From Pseudomonas haemolytica (GTDB lineage: Bacteria > Pseudomonadota > Gammaproteobacteria > Pseudomonadales > Pseudomonadaceae): DNA of 64,000 nt. A model generated the notes under the pieces. The model did not search any database, was not told the origin of the DNA, and was given only the letters and a program-made list of their open reading frames with translations. Of this stretch, positions 36,101 through 46,321 are shown piece by piece (position 1 is the stretch's first letter; every line of letters begins with the position of its first letter). Position numbers and translations under genes: made by a program. The stretch is from the NCBI RefSeq assembly GCF_009659625.1, contig NZ_VOIW01000003.1:186001-250000 (forward strand). The letters run 5' to 3'.

Positions 36101-36115
36101 TGATACGCCGTTTAG
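36101..36115. promoter_or_regulatory. IclR/KdgR-type operator, site 1 of the catabolic operon
   Basis: TGATACGCCGTTTAG is preceded by GTTTTATAGG; the site shares its long left flank with the porin-upstream site at 20135 (GTTTTATCGG). It lies 30 bp before the ATPase start codon, a position that suits repression. Confidence 0.6.
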
Positions 36116-36218
36116 TGCATGAACAATGCCAGTGGGTTATTTCCTACAAGGTTTTAGTAAATATCCTTTTGTATTAGTAAGTTGGGTTCAAGTGATTGAA
36201 AATACGATGTTTTGTATA

Positions 36219-36233
36219 TGAAACATTGGTTCT
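36219..36233. promoter_or_regulatory. IclR/KdgR-type operator, site 2
   Basis: TGAAACATTGGTTCT closely resembles the KdgR consensus core TGAAACATTGTTTCA. It is preceded by GTTTTGTATA, which again matches the flank of the other sites. Confidence 0.55.
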
Positions 36234-36343
36234 TATATGGCACGAAACTGCACACTGCCCGGGCGTGCAGTGGGAAGTTGCGAGAAATGGGTGCTTTTTC
36301 AGGTAACGCGGGAAGTTACGAAGGGGCTTATTTGTTTTATATG

Positions 36344-36364
36344 TGAAACGCAGTTGTGCGTTTC
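36344..36364. promoter_or_regulatory. IclR/KdgR-type operator, site 3, with a perfect palindrome
   Basis: TGAAACGCAGTTGTG (36344-36358) follows GTTTTATATG and overlaps the perfect inverted repeat GAAACGCA-GTTG-TGCGTTTC (36345-36364). It is the most distal site, 273 bp before the operon, next to the terminator of aspA. Confidence 0.5.
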
Positions 36365-36392
36365 TATATAGATATTTGCAGGGGCGAGCAGG

Positions 36393-36429
36393 CAAAAAAA
36401 AGGGCCTGAAGATCGAAATCTTCAAGCCC
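36393..36429 (-). terminator. Terminator after aspA
   Basis: Minus-strand hairpin with a 12-bp stem (GGGCTTGAAGAT and ATCTTCAGGCCC arms, one mismatch) and a four-base loop, followed by eight T residues. It lies 55 nt after the aspA stop codon. Confidence 0.9.
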
Positions 36430-36483
36430 TCAAAAGGTGAGAGGTGTCTAGTCCCTCAACCTGGTGAGCGGTGCAACAAACGC

Positions 36484-37908
<1,425 letters not shown>

Positions 37909-38005
37909 GACGGAAATCATCTCGATATGGACCCGGAACTGGCCGGAACGCTGCGAATGCTAGGCCTGTAGAACTTTTTGGGCCAATGCTGTTAAACACT
38001 GGCCT

Positions 38006-38020
38006 ATGCACAAACGGCAT
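38006..38020. promoter_or_regulatory. Candidate LysR-type binding site between aspA and the LysR gene
   Basis: ATGCACAAACGGCAT is a T-N11-A type interrupted palindrome (ATGC-N7-GCAT) in the 182-bp divergent region. Position and symmetry suit a LysR regulator; there is no direct proof. Confidence 0.45.
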
Positions 38021-38090
38021 AATGTGGATGTGACCCAGCTATGATGACGGGCGTGTGTGCCAAAATGGTGCATACCCGTGGGAGGATGTG

Positions 38091-39014
38091 ATGAACCTTG
38101 AGAGCAAATGGCTGGAAGACTTCAGCGCCCTGGCGGCCACCCGCAGCTTTTCCCAGGCAGCGGAACGGCGCTTTGTCACCCAGCCGGCGTTCAGCCGCCG
38201 TATCCGCAGCCTTGAAGCGGCGTTGGGCCTGACCCTGGTCAATCGCTCACGCACGCCCGTGGAGCTGACGGCTGCGGGGCAGTTGTTCCTGGTGACCGCG
38301 CGCACGGTGGTCGAACAGCTCGGTGAAGTGCTGCGCCATTTGCATCACCTGGAAGGCGGGCAGGGCGAAGTCATGCAAGTGGCGGCTGCCCACTCCCTGG
38401 CACTGGGGTTCTTTCCGCGCTGGATCGCACAGCTGCGCAACGAGGGACTGAACATCGCCACGCGCTTGGTCGCCACCAACGTCGGCGACGCCGTGCACGC
38501 CCTGCGCGAAGGCGGCTGCGACCTGATGCTGGCGTTCTACGACCCGGACGCCGCGATGCAGATGGACGCCGAGATCTTCCCGTCCCTGCACCTGGGCAAC
38601 ACCGAGATGCTCCCGGTGTGCGCCGCCGATGCCGACGGCAAGCCGCTGTTCGACCTGGAAGGCGAGGGCAGTGTGCCGTTGCTCGCCTACAGTGCCGGGG
38701 CGTTCCTCGGGCGCTCGGTGAATTTGCTGCTGCGCCAGCGGGCCCTGCGTTTCACCACTATTTACGAAACCGCCATGGCCGACAGCCTCAAGAGCATGGC
38801 CCTTGAAGGCCTGGGGATTGCCTGGGTGCCGCAGTTGAGCGTGCGTGCGGAACTGGCCCGAGGCGAACTGGTGGTATGCGGCGGGCCGCAATGGCATGTG
38901 CCGCTGGAGATTCGCCTGTATCGCTGTGCGTTGGTGCGCAAAGCGAATGTGCGGTTGTTGTGGCGCAAGTTGGAAGGTGGGACGGCGCAGAGTCCGTCGG
39001 TCGAACGCGGTTAA
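38091..39014 (+). CDS. LysR-family regulator, HypT/YjiE-like
   Basis: 307 residues. N-terminal winged helix (about 5-65; KWLEDFSALAATRSFSQAAE, then FVTQPAFSRRIRSLEAALG) and C-terminal periplasmic-binding-like effector domain. The start of the protein (ESKWLEDF) resembles E. coli HypT, a methionine-oxidation-sensitive regulator of hypochlorite response, as I recall that sequence. The gene diverges from aspA, the most probable target. GGGAGG precedes the ATG at 38091. Confidence 0.85.
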   Translation: MNLESKWLEDFSALAATRSFSQAAERRFVTQPAFSRRIRSLEAALGLTLVNRSRTPVELTAAGQLFLVTARTVVEQLGEVLRHLHHLEGGQGEVMQVAAAHSLALGFFPRWIAQLRNEGLNIATRLVATNVGDAVHALREGGCDLMLAFYDPDAAMQMDAEIFPSLHLGNTEMLPVCAADADGKPLFDLEGEGSVPLLAYSAGAFLGRSVNLLLRQRALRFTTIYETAMADSLKSMALEGLGIAWVPQLSVRAELARGELVVCGGPQWHVPLEIRLYRCALVRKANVRLLWRKLEGGTAQSPSVERG

Positions 39015-39182
39015 GTGTGGAAGCTGGCTTGCCACAGCATTTAGTGGTGTTTTCGCTGACCTGAAAGTCAATAAAACCGCCGGTTTGGACGGTTAGACAG
39101 ATGGTCATTCCAGGGGCTGTTTATCTGGATTATTACGGTATACTGCGCGGCCTTCGGCCGGTCCAACCGGCCTTAATTCGTA

Positions 39183-39224
39183 CAACAAGCCACGCCGGAT
39201 TTCCCGCGTGGCTTGTTGTTTTTT
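39183..39224 (+). terminator. Strong intrinsic terminator in the purE leader
   Basis: A perfect 13-bp stem (CAACAAGCCACGC with GCGTGGCTTGTTG) and a 10-base loop are followed by six T residues. It ends 38 nt before purE. Upstream, around 39138-39143, is a TATACT box, followed by the small hairpins GGCCTTCGGCC and CCGGTCCAACCGG. If purE transcription starts at that box, this terminator lies in the purE leader and could attenuate it; otherwise it simply ends the LysR gene transcript. Confidence 0.75.
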
Positions 39225-39262
39225 GACGCGCCTGCGGGCGCCCAGAGAGAAGAGGCACGACG

Positions 39263-39754
39263 ATGAGTGCATTGGTTGGCGTGATCATGGGCTCCAAGTC
39301 CGATTGGTCCACCCTTAGCCACACCGCCGATATGCTGGAAAAACTCGGCATTCCCTATGAAGTGAAGGTGGTCTCTGCCCACCGCACCCCGGATTTGCTG
39401 TTCCAGTATGCCGATGAAGCAGAATCCCGTGGCATCGAGGTGATCATCGCTGGTGCCGGTGGCGCGGCGCACCTGCCAGGCATGTGTGCGGCCAAGACTC
39501 ACCTGCCGGTCCTTGGCGTGCCGGTGCAGTCGGCGATGCTCTCGGGCGTGGATTCGCTGTTGTCCATCGTGCAGATGCCGGCCGGCATTCCGGTGGCGAC
39601 TCTGGCGATCGGCAAGGCCGGCGCGATCAACGCCGCATTGCTGTCCGCCAGCATCCTGGGCGCCAAGCACCCGCAGTTCCATGCGGTGCTGAAAAAATTC
39701 CGTGCTGAGCAGACAGACAGCGTGCTGGACAATCCAGACCCACGCATCGCCTGA
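39263..39754 (+). CDS. purE: N5-carboxyaminoimidazole ribonucleotide mutase
   Basis: 163 residues. Converts N5-CAIR to CAIR in purine synthesis. Class I PurE features: [13 protein letters not shown] at the N terminus, [11 protein letters not shown], the [12 protein letters not shown] loop and [30 protein letters not shown]. It forms an operon with purK, which starts 11 nt downstream. A terminator hairpin lies just before the gene. Confidence 0.96.
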   Translation: MSALVGVIMGSKSDWSTLSHTADMLEKLGIPYEVKVVSAHRTPDLLFQYADEAESRGIEVIIAGAGGAAHLPGMCAAKTHLPVLGVPVQSAMLSGVDSLLSIVQMPAGIPVATLAIGKAGAINAALLSASILGAKHPQFHAVLKKFRAEQTDSVLDNPDPRIA

Positions 39755-39765
39755 GGTTGTTGACG

Positions 39766-40848
39766 ATGAAAATCGGTGTAATCGGTGGCGGCCAACTCGG
39801 TCGCATGCTGGCCCTGGCGGGCACTCCGCTGGGGATGAACTTCGCTTTCCTGGACCCGGCGCCAGACGCCTGCGCCGCCGCCCTGGGTGAACACCTGCGC
39901 GCTGACTACAGCGACCCGGATCACTTGCGCCAGCTGGCCGACGAAGTCGACCTGGTGACCTTCGAGTTCGAAAGCGTCCCGGCCGAAACCGTGGCCTTCC
40001 TGTCGCAATTCGTGCCGGTGTACCCGAGCGCCGAAGCCTTGCGCATCGCCCGTGATCGCTGGTTCGAGAAGAGCATGTTCAAGGACCTGGGCATTCCGAC
40101 ACCGGCCTTTGCCGACATCCAGTCCCAGGCAGACCTGGACGCCGCTGTCGCCAGCATCGGCCTGCCAGCCGTGTTGAAAACCCGCACCCTGGGTTACGAC
40201 GGCAAGGGCCAGAAAGTTCTGCGCACCGCCGCCGATGTGGTCGGCACCTTCGCCGAACTGGGCAGCGTCGCCTGCCTGCTGGAAGGTTTCGTGCCGTTCA
40301 CCGGTGAAGTCTCGCTGATCGCCGTGCGTGCCCGTGATGGTGAAACCCGCTTCTACCCGTTGGTGCACAACACCCACGACAGCGGCATCCTCAAGCTGTC
40401 CGTGGCCAGCACCGACCACCCGCTGCAGGGCCTGGCCGAAGACTACTCCAGCCGCGTGCTCAAGCAGCTGGATTACGTGGGCGTGATGGCGTTCGAGTTC
40501 TTTGAAGTCGACGGCGGCCTCAAGGCCAATGAAATCGCCCCGCGTGTGCATAACTCCGGGCACTGGACCACCGAAGGCGCCGAGTGCAGCCAGTTCGAAA
40601 ACCACCTGCGGGCGGTGGCGGGCTTGCCGTTGGGCTCCACGGCCAAGGTCGGCGAGAGCGCCATGCTCAACTTCATCGGCGTGGTACCGCCGGTTGAGCG
40701 GGTGATCGCCATCGATGACTGCCACCTGCATCACTATGGCAAGGCCTTCAAGGCCGGGCGCAAGGTCGGTCACGCCAACCTGCGCTGCAAGGATCGCGCA
40801 ACGCTGCAGGCGCAGATCCTCAAGGTCGAAGCGCTGATCGCCGAGTAA
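39766..40848 (+). CDS. purK: N5-carboxyaminoimidazole ribonucleotide synthase
   Basis: 360 residues, ATP-grasp enzyme that carboxylates AIR with bicarbonate and ATP to make N5-CAIR for PurE. N-terminal dinucleotide-like loop IGVIGGGQLGRMLALAG, ATP-grasp block VLKTRTLGYDGKGQKVL and metal/ATP region NEIAPRVHNSGHWTTEGA are present. The ATG at 39766 is preceded by GAGG; an in-frame TTG 9 nt earlier is less likely. Directly follows purE. Confidence 0.96.
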   Translation: MKIGVIGGGQLGRMLALAGTPLGMNFAFLDPAPDACAAALGEHLRADYSDPDHLRQLADEVDLVTFEFESVPAETVAFLSQFVPVYPSAEALRIARDRWFEKSMFKDLGIPTPAFADIQSQADLDAAVASIGLPAVLKTRTLGYDGKGQKVLRTAADVVGTFAELGSVACLLEGFVPFTGEVSLIAVRARDGETRFYPLVHNTHDSGILKLSVASTDHPLQGLAEDYSSRVLKQLDYVGVMAFEFFEVDGGLKANEIAPRVHNSGHWTTEGAECSQFENHLRAVAGLPLGSTAKVGESAMLNFIGVVPPVERVIAIDDCHLHHYGKAFKAGRKVGHANLRCKDRATLQAQILKVEALIAE

Positions 40849-40957
40849 TAAGCCGGGAGTCGGCGGGAACCATTGGTCACCGTCGTCTCTCTGATTGCAG
40901 GATGACAAAGCCTGACTAGGCTTTGTCATGACTCACATTCAATCAGAGGGAAATGCC

Positions 40958-41203
40958 ATGGGTATCATTGGAACCATCTTTATCGGCTTGATCGTTGGCC
41001 TGCTGGCGCGTTTCCTCAAGCCTGGCGACGACAGCATGGGCTGGATCATGACCATCCTGCTGGGTATCGCCGGCTCCCTGGCCGCGACCTATGGCGGCCA
41101 GGCACTGGGGATCTACCAGGCAGGCCAGGGTGCGGGCTTCATCGGCGCACTGGTAGGTGCCATCGTGTTGCTGGTGATCTACGGCCTGATCAAAAAGAAG
41201 TAA
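40958..41203 (+). CDS. GlsB/YeaQ/YmgE-family membrane stress protein
   Basis: 81 residues with three hydrophobic helices and the family pattern GIIGTIFIGLIVGLLARFL, then GWIMTILLGIAGSLAATYGG. This group of transglycosylase-associated small membrane proteins is often induced by acid or envelope stress; the molecular role is unknown. GAGGG lies before the ATG at 40958. It stands alone after purK, with about 110 bp between. Confidence 0.9.
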   Translation: MGIIGTIFIGLIVGLLARFLKPGDDSMGWIMTILLGIAGSLAATYGGQALGIYQAGQGAGFIGALVGAIVLLVIYGLIKKK

Positions 41204-41280
41204 TCAGCCGACAAAGTCCTCTGCGCTGCGCAGGCGCAGAGGGCTAGAATGCTCGGCAATCGTATTTGCCGAGCCTCTCC

Positions 41281-41817
41281 ATGCGCCGTCTTCTGTTGAC
41301 TCTTCTTCTACTGGGCTCTTGCCTGGCTCATGCTGGCGAACTGCCGGAAACCGATTGGCTCGACCTGATGCCGCTTTCGGACCAGAAGGCCCTCGAGGCC
41401 ATGCCCGAGATCGACCACAACTCCCCCGAAGCCCAAGGCACGTTCACCGACAAAGGCGGCTTGAAACAAAGCAAAGGCCTGCCCGCGGTGATGTATTCCA
41501 CCAAGACCGTGGCCGCCATGAACGGCAAGAACATCCGCATTGGCGGCTATCCGGTGCCGCTGGAAACCGATGCCAAGGGCCGCAGCACGCTGTTCTTCCT
41601 GGTGCCTTACCCGGGCGCCTGCATCCACGTGCCGCCACCGCCGCCTAACCAACTGGTGCTGGTGCGCTATCCCAAGGGCCTGAAGCTGGATGATATCTAC
41701 ACGCCACTGTGGGTGACGGGAACGTTGAAGGTGGAGAAGGTCAACAATGAGTTGGCCGACGCAGCCTATGCGCTGGAGGCGGGGAAAGTGCGGGTCGTAA
41801 AGGAATCCGATCTCTGA
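41281..41817 (+). CDS. DUF3299 secreted protein
   Basis: 178 residues with a signal peptide (about 1-18, cut after LAHA). The mature chain contains IRIGGYPVPLETD and the conserved PYPGACIHVPPPPPNQLV block typical of the DUF3299 family. A single cysteine lies in that block. Function unknown; periplasmic location likely, and some members lie beside MacAB-like export genes. I chose ATG 41281 as the start because the signal peptide begins there; an upstream TTG at 41266 is possible. Confidence 0.82.
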   Translation: MRRLLLTLLLLGSCLAHAGELPETDWLDLMPLSDQKALEAMPEIDHNSPEAQGTFTDKGGLKQSKGLPAVMYSTKTVAAMNGKNIRIGGYPVPLETDAKGRSTLFFLVPYPGACIHVPPPPPNQLVLVRYPKGLKLDDIYTPLWVTGTLKVEKVNNELADAAYALEAGKVRVVKESDL

Positions 41818-41833
41818 AACCACACATAACCAA

Positions 41834-41922
41834 TGTGGGAGGGGGCTTGCTCCCGATAGCGGTCTATCAGTCACAAATGTGCTGACTGACCCTCTGCTAT
41901 CGGGAGCAAGCCCCCTCCCACA
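41834..41922. repeat. REP/BIME inverted pair
   Basis: TGTGGGAGGGGGCTTGCTCC and its complement flank about 40 bp. It lies between convergent genes (DUF3299 and the mutarotase) and can form a long hairpin that would stop both. Confidence 0.88.
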
Positions 41923-41934
41923 TTTTGATTGGGT

Positions 41935-42834
41935 TTACAAAGTGGTACTGGTGATACTCACACCCAAAGTGCGGCTTTCACTGGGCGCCAAAGCCACCAC
42001 ATCATCCAGCACATTCGCCGTCTCGATGCACAACATACCCTGCCAGCCATCATCGGCCATATCGTCGAAAGCCTGGGCTCGCTCGGTCCAGGGGTTCCAG
42101 ATCACCGTCGAGTTCGAACCCTGGCTGGTGAGTTGGACGCGGCGTTGCCAGTCTTTATCCACAATGCTCAACTGCGCCGGCGTATCCAGGTAGATGCGAT
42201 CCGTCTCGGCGGTGAAGTGCAGCAGGCCGGATTGCTGCTTTTCGGTCCAGCCATCGGCGGTATCGATATACGCCAAGCCATCCAGGCCCTCGACCTGCAC
42301 GTTGCGCACATCGCTCACGGCGAAGTAGGTGTGCAGCGCCTGGCTGAGGGTCACGGTGTCGGTGCCACGGTTGTGGCTGGTGAGGCAGATATGCAGTTGG
42401 TCATCCAGCAGCAGGCTCAGTTTCAGGTCGACCTGATGTGGCCAGCCGGGGAAGCCGCTCGCAGGTACTGGCAGCTCTAGGTCAACGCGCAACGCCTCGC
42501 CTTCAAGCTCGGCGCCGGCCAATTCCCAGAGTGCCGTGCGCGCAAAGCCGTGCGCTCCGGCAGGTTGGTCGCTTTGACGCATCGCCTTGACGCTATCGGG
42601 GTTGCGGTCGAACACACCAAACCACGGCCAGCACACCGGTACGCCGGTACGAATGCCTTTGCCCTGCTTGAACAGCGCTTCAGGGTTCGGCCAGATCAGC
42701 GGCTGCTCGCCCTGGCGCTGGTAACTGAAGATATGCGCACCCTGCCGGGCCACCATCAGCTCGGCGCCGTTGTGGCGGATGCGCCAGCAGTCCAGCTCGT
42801 CGACTTTCACCGTTTCAACGTGGGGCGTAGGCAT
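41935..42834 (-). CDS. D-hexose-6-phosphate mutarotase (YeaD family)
   Basis: 299 residues of the galactose mutarotase-like superfamily. It interconverts alpha and beta anomers of glucose-6-phosphate or related sugars. Conserved parts: GAHIFSYQRQGEQPLIWPN, GVPVCWPWFGVF, AHGFARTALWEL (catalytic His) and the C-terminal NSTVIWNPWTERA with the catalytic glutamate nearby. Single gene, convergent with the DUF3299 gene. Confidence 0.9.
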   Translation of the reverse strand: MPTPHVETVKVDELDCWRIRHNGAELMVARQGAHIFSYQRQGEQPLIWPNPEALFKQGKGIRTGVPVCWPWFGVFDRNPDSVKAMRQSDQPAGAHGFARTALWELAGAELEGEALRVDLELPVPASGFPGWPHQVDLKLSLLLDDQLHICLTSHNRGTDTVTLSQALHTYFAVSDVRNVQVEGLDGLAYIDTADGWTEKQQSGLLHFTAETDRIYLDTPAQLSIVDKDWQRRVQLTSQGSNSTVIWNPWTERAQAFDDMADDGWQGMLCIETANVLDDVVALAPSESRTLGVSITSTTL

Positions 42835-42892
42835 AACAAAGCACTCTCAATGGCAGGCAATGGGGCAATTGACCGTTAAAACCCGGCGAGGT

Positions 42893-43297
42893 TTAACGCG
42901 CCCGTGACGGTACCGAACGCGTGCGGCCGCTGCCATCGATGGCGACGAACACAAATACCGCTTCGGTGACCTTGCGCCATTCGCTGGACAGCGGGTCATC
43001 GCTCCACACTTCGACCATCATCTGAATCGAGCTGCGGCCGATTTCCAGGGCCTGGGTATAGAAGGAAAGCTGCGCGCCCACTGCCACCGGTACCAGGAAC
43101 GCCATGCGATCAATGGCCACGGTTGCCACCCGCCCACCGGCGACCTTGCTGGCCATTGCCGTGCCGGCCAGGTCCATCTGCGCGACCAGCCAACCGCCGA
43201 AGATATCGCCAAAACCGTTGGTTTCACGGGGCAGTGCAGTGATTTGCAGGGCGAGATCGCCTTGCGGGATAGGATCTTCTTGTTCGAGTTCGATCAT
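42893..43297 (-). CDS. yciA: Acyl-CoA thioesterase, YciA type
   Basis: 134 residues with a hotdog fold. The pattern NGFGDIFGGWLVAQMDLAGTAMA holds the catalytic Asp of the YciA/BFIT group; VATVAIDRMAFLVPVAVGAQ follows. It hydrolyses short to long acyl-CoA esters. It is 58 nt downstream of nothing else on this strand, so it appears monocistronic or co-transcribed into the mutarotase gene (gap 58 nt). Confidence 0.9.
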   Translation of the reverse strand: MIELEQEDPIPQGDLALQITALPRETNGFGDIFGGWLVAQMDLAGTAMASKVAGGRVATVAIDRMAFLVPVAVGAQLSFYTQALEIGRSSIQMMVEVWSDDPLSSEWRKVTEAVFVFVAIDGSGRTRSVPSRAR

Positions 43298-43757
43298 GCC
43301 GAGGGTGCCTCTGACCCGTGACGCTCATGGGTATTTCAAGTGGATAGCCGTCTTCTGGAAAAACGTTTCAGCACCAACATACACCGCGCGATGCGTTTTT
43401 CGTAAGGCGTACTGAAGGGAAACTCTGCCAAATCGGCTGGGTGGCACCCAACGACGTTTTGGCACAGCAGCCCGTCAAGACTGCGGGTTCTTGCGCCTGC
43501 ACCGGCCGAGTATATCGAGACGCTGGCGTCGCGACGACCTCCCGAGATTCATTTTGTCGGTAAATAGGCGCTGTATCGGGGCTTTTTACGGCAACTGTGC
43601 TTCTGGCCGAGTTGAGCGCTGCCCTGCGCCGGTGATATTGCCTCCAACTGAACGGTTAAATGCTCGACGCTGTGCTTTTTGAAGCGATTTGCTATCTTGC
43701 CAAACCTGCCGCAAGTCCCGGGCTTGCTGTCCTGATTACTATAAGAGAAACCTTGCC
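43298..43757. other. Intergenic region between yciA and the MHS transporter
   Basis: 460 bp between divergent genes. I found no convincing gene, RNA or repeat. A TTGAAG box with a downstream TATCTT near 43676-43697 is too closely spaced to claim as a promoter. It presumably holds both divergent promoters. Confidence 0.5.
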
Positions 43758-45047
43758 ATGTCCTCCGTGCCCGCAAGCAGTGCGCAACCCTCGCGCCCGC
43801 TGACCCGCAACGACTACAAAACCCTGTCGCTGTCTGCTTTGGGCGGGGCGCTGGAGTTCTACGACTTCATCATCTTTGTGTTTTTCGCCACCGTGGTCGG
43901 AAAACTGTTCTTTCCCGTCGACATGCCCGAATGGCTGCGCATGATGCAGACCTTCGGCATCTTCGCCGCCGGCTACCTGGCGCGCCCTTTGGGCGGCATC
44001 ATCATGGCGCACTTCGGTGACCTGCTGGGGCGCAAGAAGATGTTCACCCTGAGCATCTTCATGATGGCCGTGCCGACCCTGATCATGGGCCTGCTGCCCA
44101 CCTACGCGCAGATCGGCTTGTGGGCGCCGCTGTTGCTGCTGCTGATGCGCATCATCCAGGGCGCGGCAATCGGCGGCGAAGTACCGGGCGCCTGGGTGTT
44201 CGTCTCCGAACACGTGCCACCGCGCCACATCGGCTACGCCTGCGGCACCCTGACCAGCGGCCTCACCGCCGGTATTTTGCTGGGCTCGCTGGTAGCTACC
44301 GCCATCAATACAGCCTATACCCCGGAGCAGGTCTCCGATTACGCCTGGCGCATCCCGTTCCTGCTCGGCGGCGTATTTGGCCTGCTGTCGGTGTACCTGC
44401 GCCGCTGGCTGCACGAAACGCCGATTTTCGCGGAGATGCAGCAACGCAAGACGTTGGCTGCCGAACTGCCGTTGCGCGCAGTGCTGCGCGACCACCGCGG
44501 CGCCATTGTGCTGTCGATGCTGCTGACCTGGCTGCTGTCGGCCGGCGTCGTGGTTGTTATCCTCATGACCCCGACCGTGCTGCAAACCGTCTATCACTTC
44601 AGCCCCACAGTTGCGCTGCAGGCCAACAGCCTGGCCATCGTGACCCTGAGCCTGGGCTGCATCGCCTCGGGTGCCCTGGCCGACCGTTTTGGTGCCGGTC
44701 GCGTATTGGTCACCGGTTGCGCGCTGCTGCTGGCAACCTCCTGGACGCTGTATCACAGCCTCATGGCCCACCCGGACTGGCTGTTCCCGTTGTACGCATT
44801 GACCGGTCTGTTCGTGGGCACCATCGGCGTGGTGCCGTATGTAATGGTCAAGGCGTTCCCACCCGTGGTCCGTTTCAGTGGCTTGTCGTTCTCCTACAAC
44901 GTGGCTTACGCCGTGTTCGGTGGGCTGACGCCGTTGGCGGTGTCGCTGCTGATGAAGGAAAGCCCGATGGGCCCGGCTTACTACGTTGCTGCCCTGTGCT
45001 TGATGGGGATTGTGGTGGGTGGGTATCTGTGGAAGCGCGGACGCTAA
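43758..45047 (+). CDS. MFS transporter, metabolite:H+ symporter (MHS) family
   Basis: 429 residues with about 12 membrane helices. The MHS signatures are visible: GGALEFYDFIIFVFF in helix 1, YLARPLGGIIMAHFGDLLGRKK in loop 2-3 and RIIQGAAIGGEVPGAWVFVSE in helix 5. Members import organic acids, betaines or osmolytes with protons. The start at 43758 was picked for the alignment with helix 1; AGAGAAACC precedes it. Substrate unknown. A REP-like hairpin follows the stop. Confidence 0.9.
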   Translation: MSSVPASSAQPSRPLTRNDYKTLSLSALGGALEFYDFIIFVFFATVVGKLFFPVDMPEWLRMMQTFGIFAAGYLARPLGGIIMAHFGDLLGRKKMFTLSIFMMAVPTLIMGLLPTYAQIGLWAPLLLLLMRIIQGAAIGGEVPGAWVFVSEHVPPRHIGYACGTLTSGLTAGILLGSLVATAINTAYTPEQVSDYAWRIPFLLGGVFGLLSVYLRRWLHETPIFAEMQQRKTLAAELPLRAVLRDHRGAIVLSMLLTWLLSAGVVVVILMTPTVLQTVYHFSPTVALQANSLAIVTLSLGCIASGALADRFGAGRVLVTGCALLLATSWTLYHSLMAHPDWLFPLYALTGLFVGTIGVVPYVMVKAFPPVVRFSGLSFSYNVAYAVFGGLTPLAVSLLMKESPMGPAYYVAALCLMGIVVGGYLWKRGR

Positions 45048-45063
45048 AACCAGCCTGATCCAC

Positions 45064-45093
45064 TGTGGCGAGGGAGCAAGCGCCCTCGCCACA
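45064..45093. repeat. Single REP-like hairpin after the transporter gene
   Basis: TGTGGCGAGGG and CCCTCGCCACA form a perfect 11-bp stem with an 8-base loop, 17 nt after the stop codon. It is related to the GGCGAGGGAGC REP class of Pseudomonas and may act as a terminator. Confidence 0.7.
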
Positions 45094-45157
45094 ATCAAGG
45101 TGTTCATTGTTTCGCTGCGCATAAGCCTTCGCTTCCTGATAGTGGCCTTTCATCTAA

Positions 45158-45175
45158 CTGTCACATTCCAGACAT
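45158..45175 (+). promoter_or_regulatory. Pho box upstream of pstS
   Basis: CTGTCAC-ATTC-CAGACAT matches the PhoB direct-repeat consensus CTGTCAT-N4-CTGTCAT at 11 of 14 half-site positions. It lies 67 bp before the pstS start codon. Confidence 0.8.
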
Positions 45176-45242
45176 AGAGTGTTCACACGGCCTCCTGATA
45201 CTTGGCCCCGATCCAACTATCCCTATCTGCTAGGAGCAAGGC

Positions 45243-46229
45243 ATGAAACTGAAACGTTTGATGGCGGCAATGACTTTTGTCGCTGCTGGCGTTGCGACCG
45301 CCAACGCGGTGGCCGCTGGTGTTGATCCGGCAATCCCGGCTTACGTTAAGACCACTGGTGTGTCGGGCAACTTGTCCAGCGTCGGTTCCGATACCCTGGC
45401 TAACCTGATGACCCTGTGGGCTGAGGGTTACAAAAAGGAATACCCGAACGTCAACATCCAGATTCAAGCTGCCGGCTCCGCCACCGCGCCACCTGCGCTG
45501 ACCGAAGGCACCTCCAACCTGGGCCCGATGAGCCGCAAGATGAAGGACACCGAACTGGCGGCCTTCGAGCAGAAGTACGGCTACAAGCCAACCGCTATCC
45601 CGGTCGCCGTGGATGCCCTGGCTGTGTTCGTGCACAAGGACAACCCGATCCAGCACCTGACCATGGAACAAGTCGACGCGATCTTCTCCTCGACGCGTCT
45701 GTGCGGTGCCAAAGCTGACGTGAAAACCTGGGGCGACCTGGGTGTGACCGGCGACCTGGCCAACAAGCCAGTGCAACTGTTCGGTCGTAACTCGGTATCC
45801 GGCACCTACGGTTACTTCAAGGAAGAAGCCCTGTGCAAAGGCGACTACAAGCCTAACGTGAACGAACAACCTGGCTCGGCTTCGGTCGTGCAGTCGATCA
45901 GCTCCTCGCTGAACGGCATTGGTTACTCGGGCATCGGCTACAAAACCGCCAGCGTGAAGACCGTGGCCCTGGCCAAGAAAGGCAGCACTGACTTCATCGA
46001 AGACAGCGAAGAAAACGCCCTGAACGGCAAATACCCGCTGTCGCGCTTCCTCTACGTTTATGTCAACAAAGCCCCGAACAAGCCGCTGGCCCCGCTGGAA
46101 GCCGAGTTCGTGAAACTGGTGCTGTCCAAACAGGGCCAGGAAGTTGTGGTGAAAGACGGCTACATCCCACTGCCAGCCAAAGTAGCCGCCAAGGCCCTGG
46201 CTGACCTGGGTCTGAAAGAAGGCAACTGA
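45243..46229 (+). CDS. pstS: Phosphate ABC transporter periplasmic binding protein
   Basis: 328 residues with a signal peptide (about 1-24). High-affinity phosphate capture in the periplasm. The phosphate-binding loops appear as [35 protein letters not shown] and [14 protein letters not shown]. This is the larger Pseudomonas-type PstS rather than the E. coli type. AGGAG-like ribosome-binding site before the ATG. A Pho box lies upstream and a hairpin separates it from pstC. Confidence 0.95.
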   Translation: MKLKRLMAAMTFVAAGVATANAVAAGVDPAIPAYVKTTGVSGNLSSVGSDTLANLMTLWAEGYKKEYPNVNIQIQAAGSATAPPALTEGTSNLGPMSRKMKDTELAAFEQKYGYKPTAIPVAVDALAVFVHKDNPIQHLTMEQVDAIFSSTRLCGAKADVKTWGDLGVTGDLANKPVQLFGRNSVSGTYGYFKEEALCKGDYKPNVNEQPGSASVVQSISSSLNGIGYSGIGYKTASVKTVALAKKGSTDFIEDSEENALNGKYPLSRFLYVYVNKAPNKPLAPLEAEFVKLVLSKQGQEVVVKDGYIPLPAKVAAKALADLGLKEGN

Positions 46230-46236
46230 TTGCCTC

Positions 46237-46261
46237 TGCGGGGCCGGTATACCGGCTCCGC
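46237..46261 (+). terminator. Hairpin between pstS and pstC
   Basis: A near-perfect self-complementary GC-rich sequence centred on GGCCGGTATACCGGCT is followed by a TTTTCT stretch. It would end most pstS transcripts, allowing pstS to be made in excess over the membrane components. Confidence 0.6.
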
Positions 46262-46321
46262 ATCCGAATTTTCTAGTCCGCTGCCAGCTTTGCTTCGCGG
46301 CGGATTTGTTGCGTCACTGCA

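Larger units (their letters stand above)
36072..36392. promoter_or_regulatory. Promoter region of the catabolic operon with operator-like palindromes
   Basis: This AT-rich gap of about 320 bp contains three KdgR/IclR-like sites listed separately. No gene is evident. Distances among the sites (about 118 and 125 bp) would allow looping. I could not place -10 and -35 boxes with confidence. Confidence 0.6.

Noticed and set aside
43298..43757. Small plus-strand open frame near 43491-43682
   Set aside because: No ribosome-binding site, no recognisable domain and unusual Arg/Cys-rich composition; not supportable as a gene.
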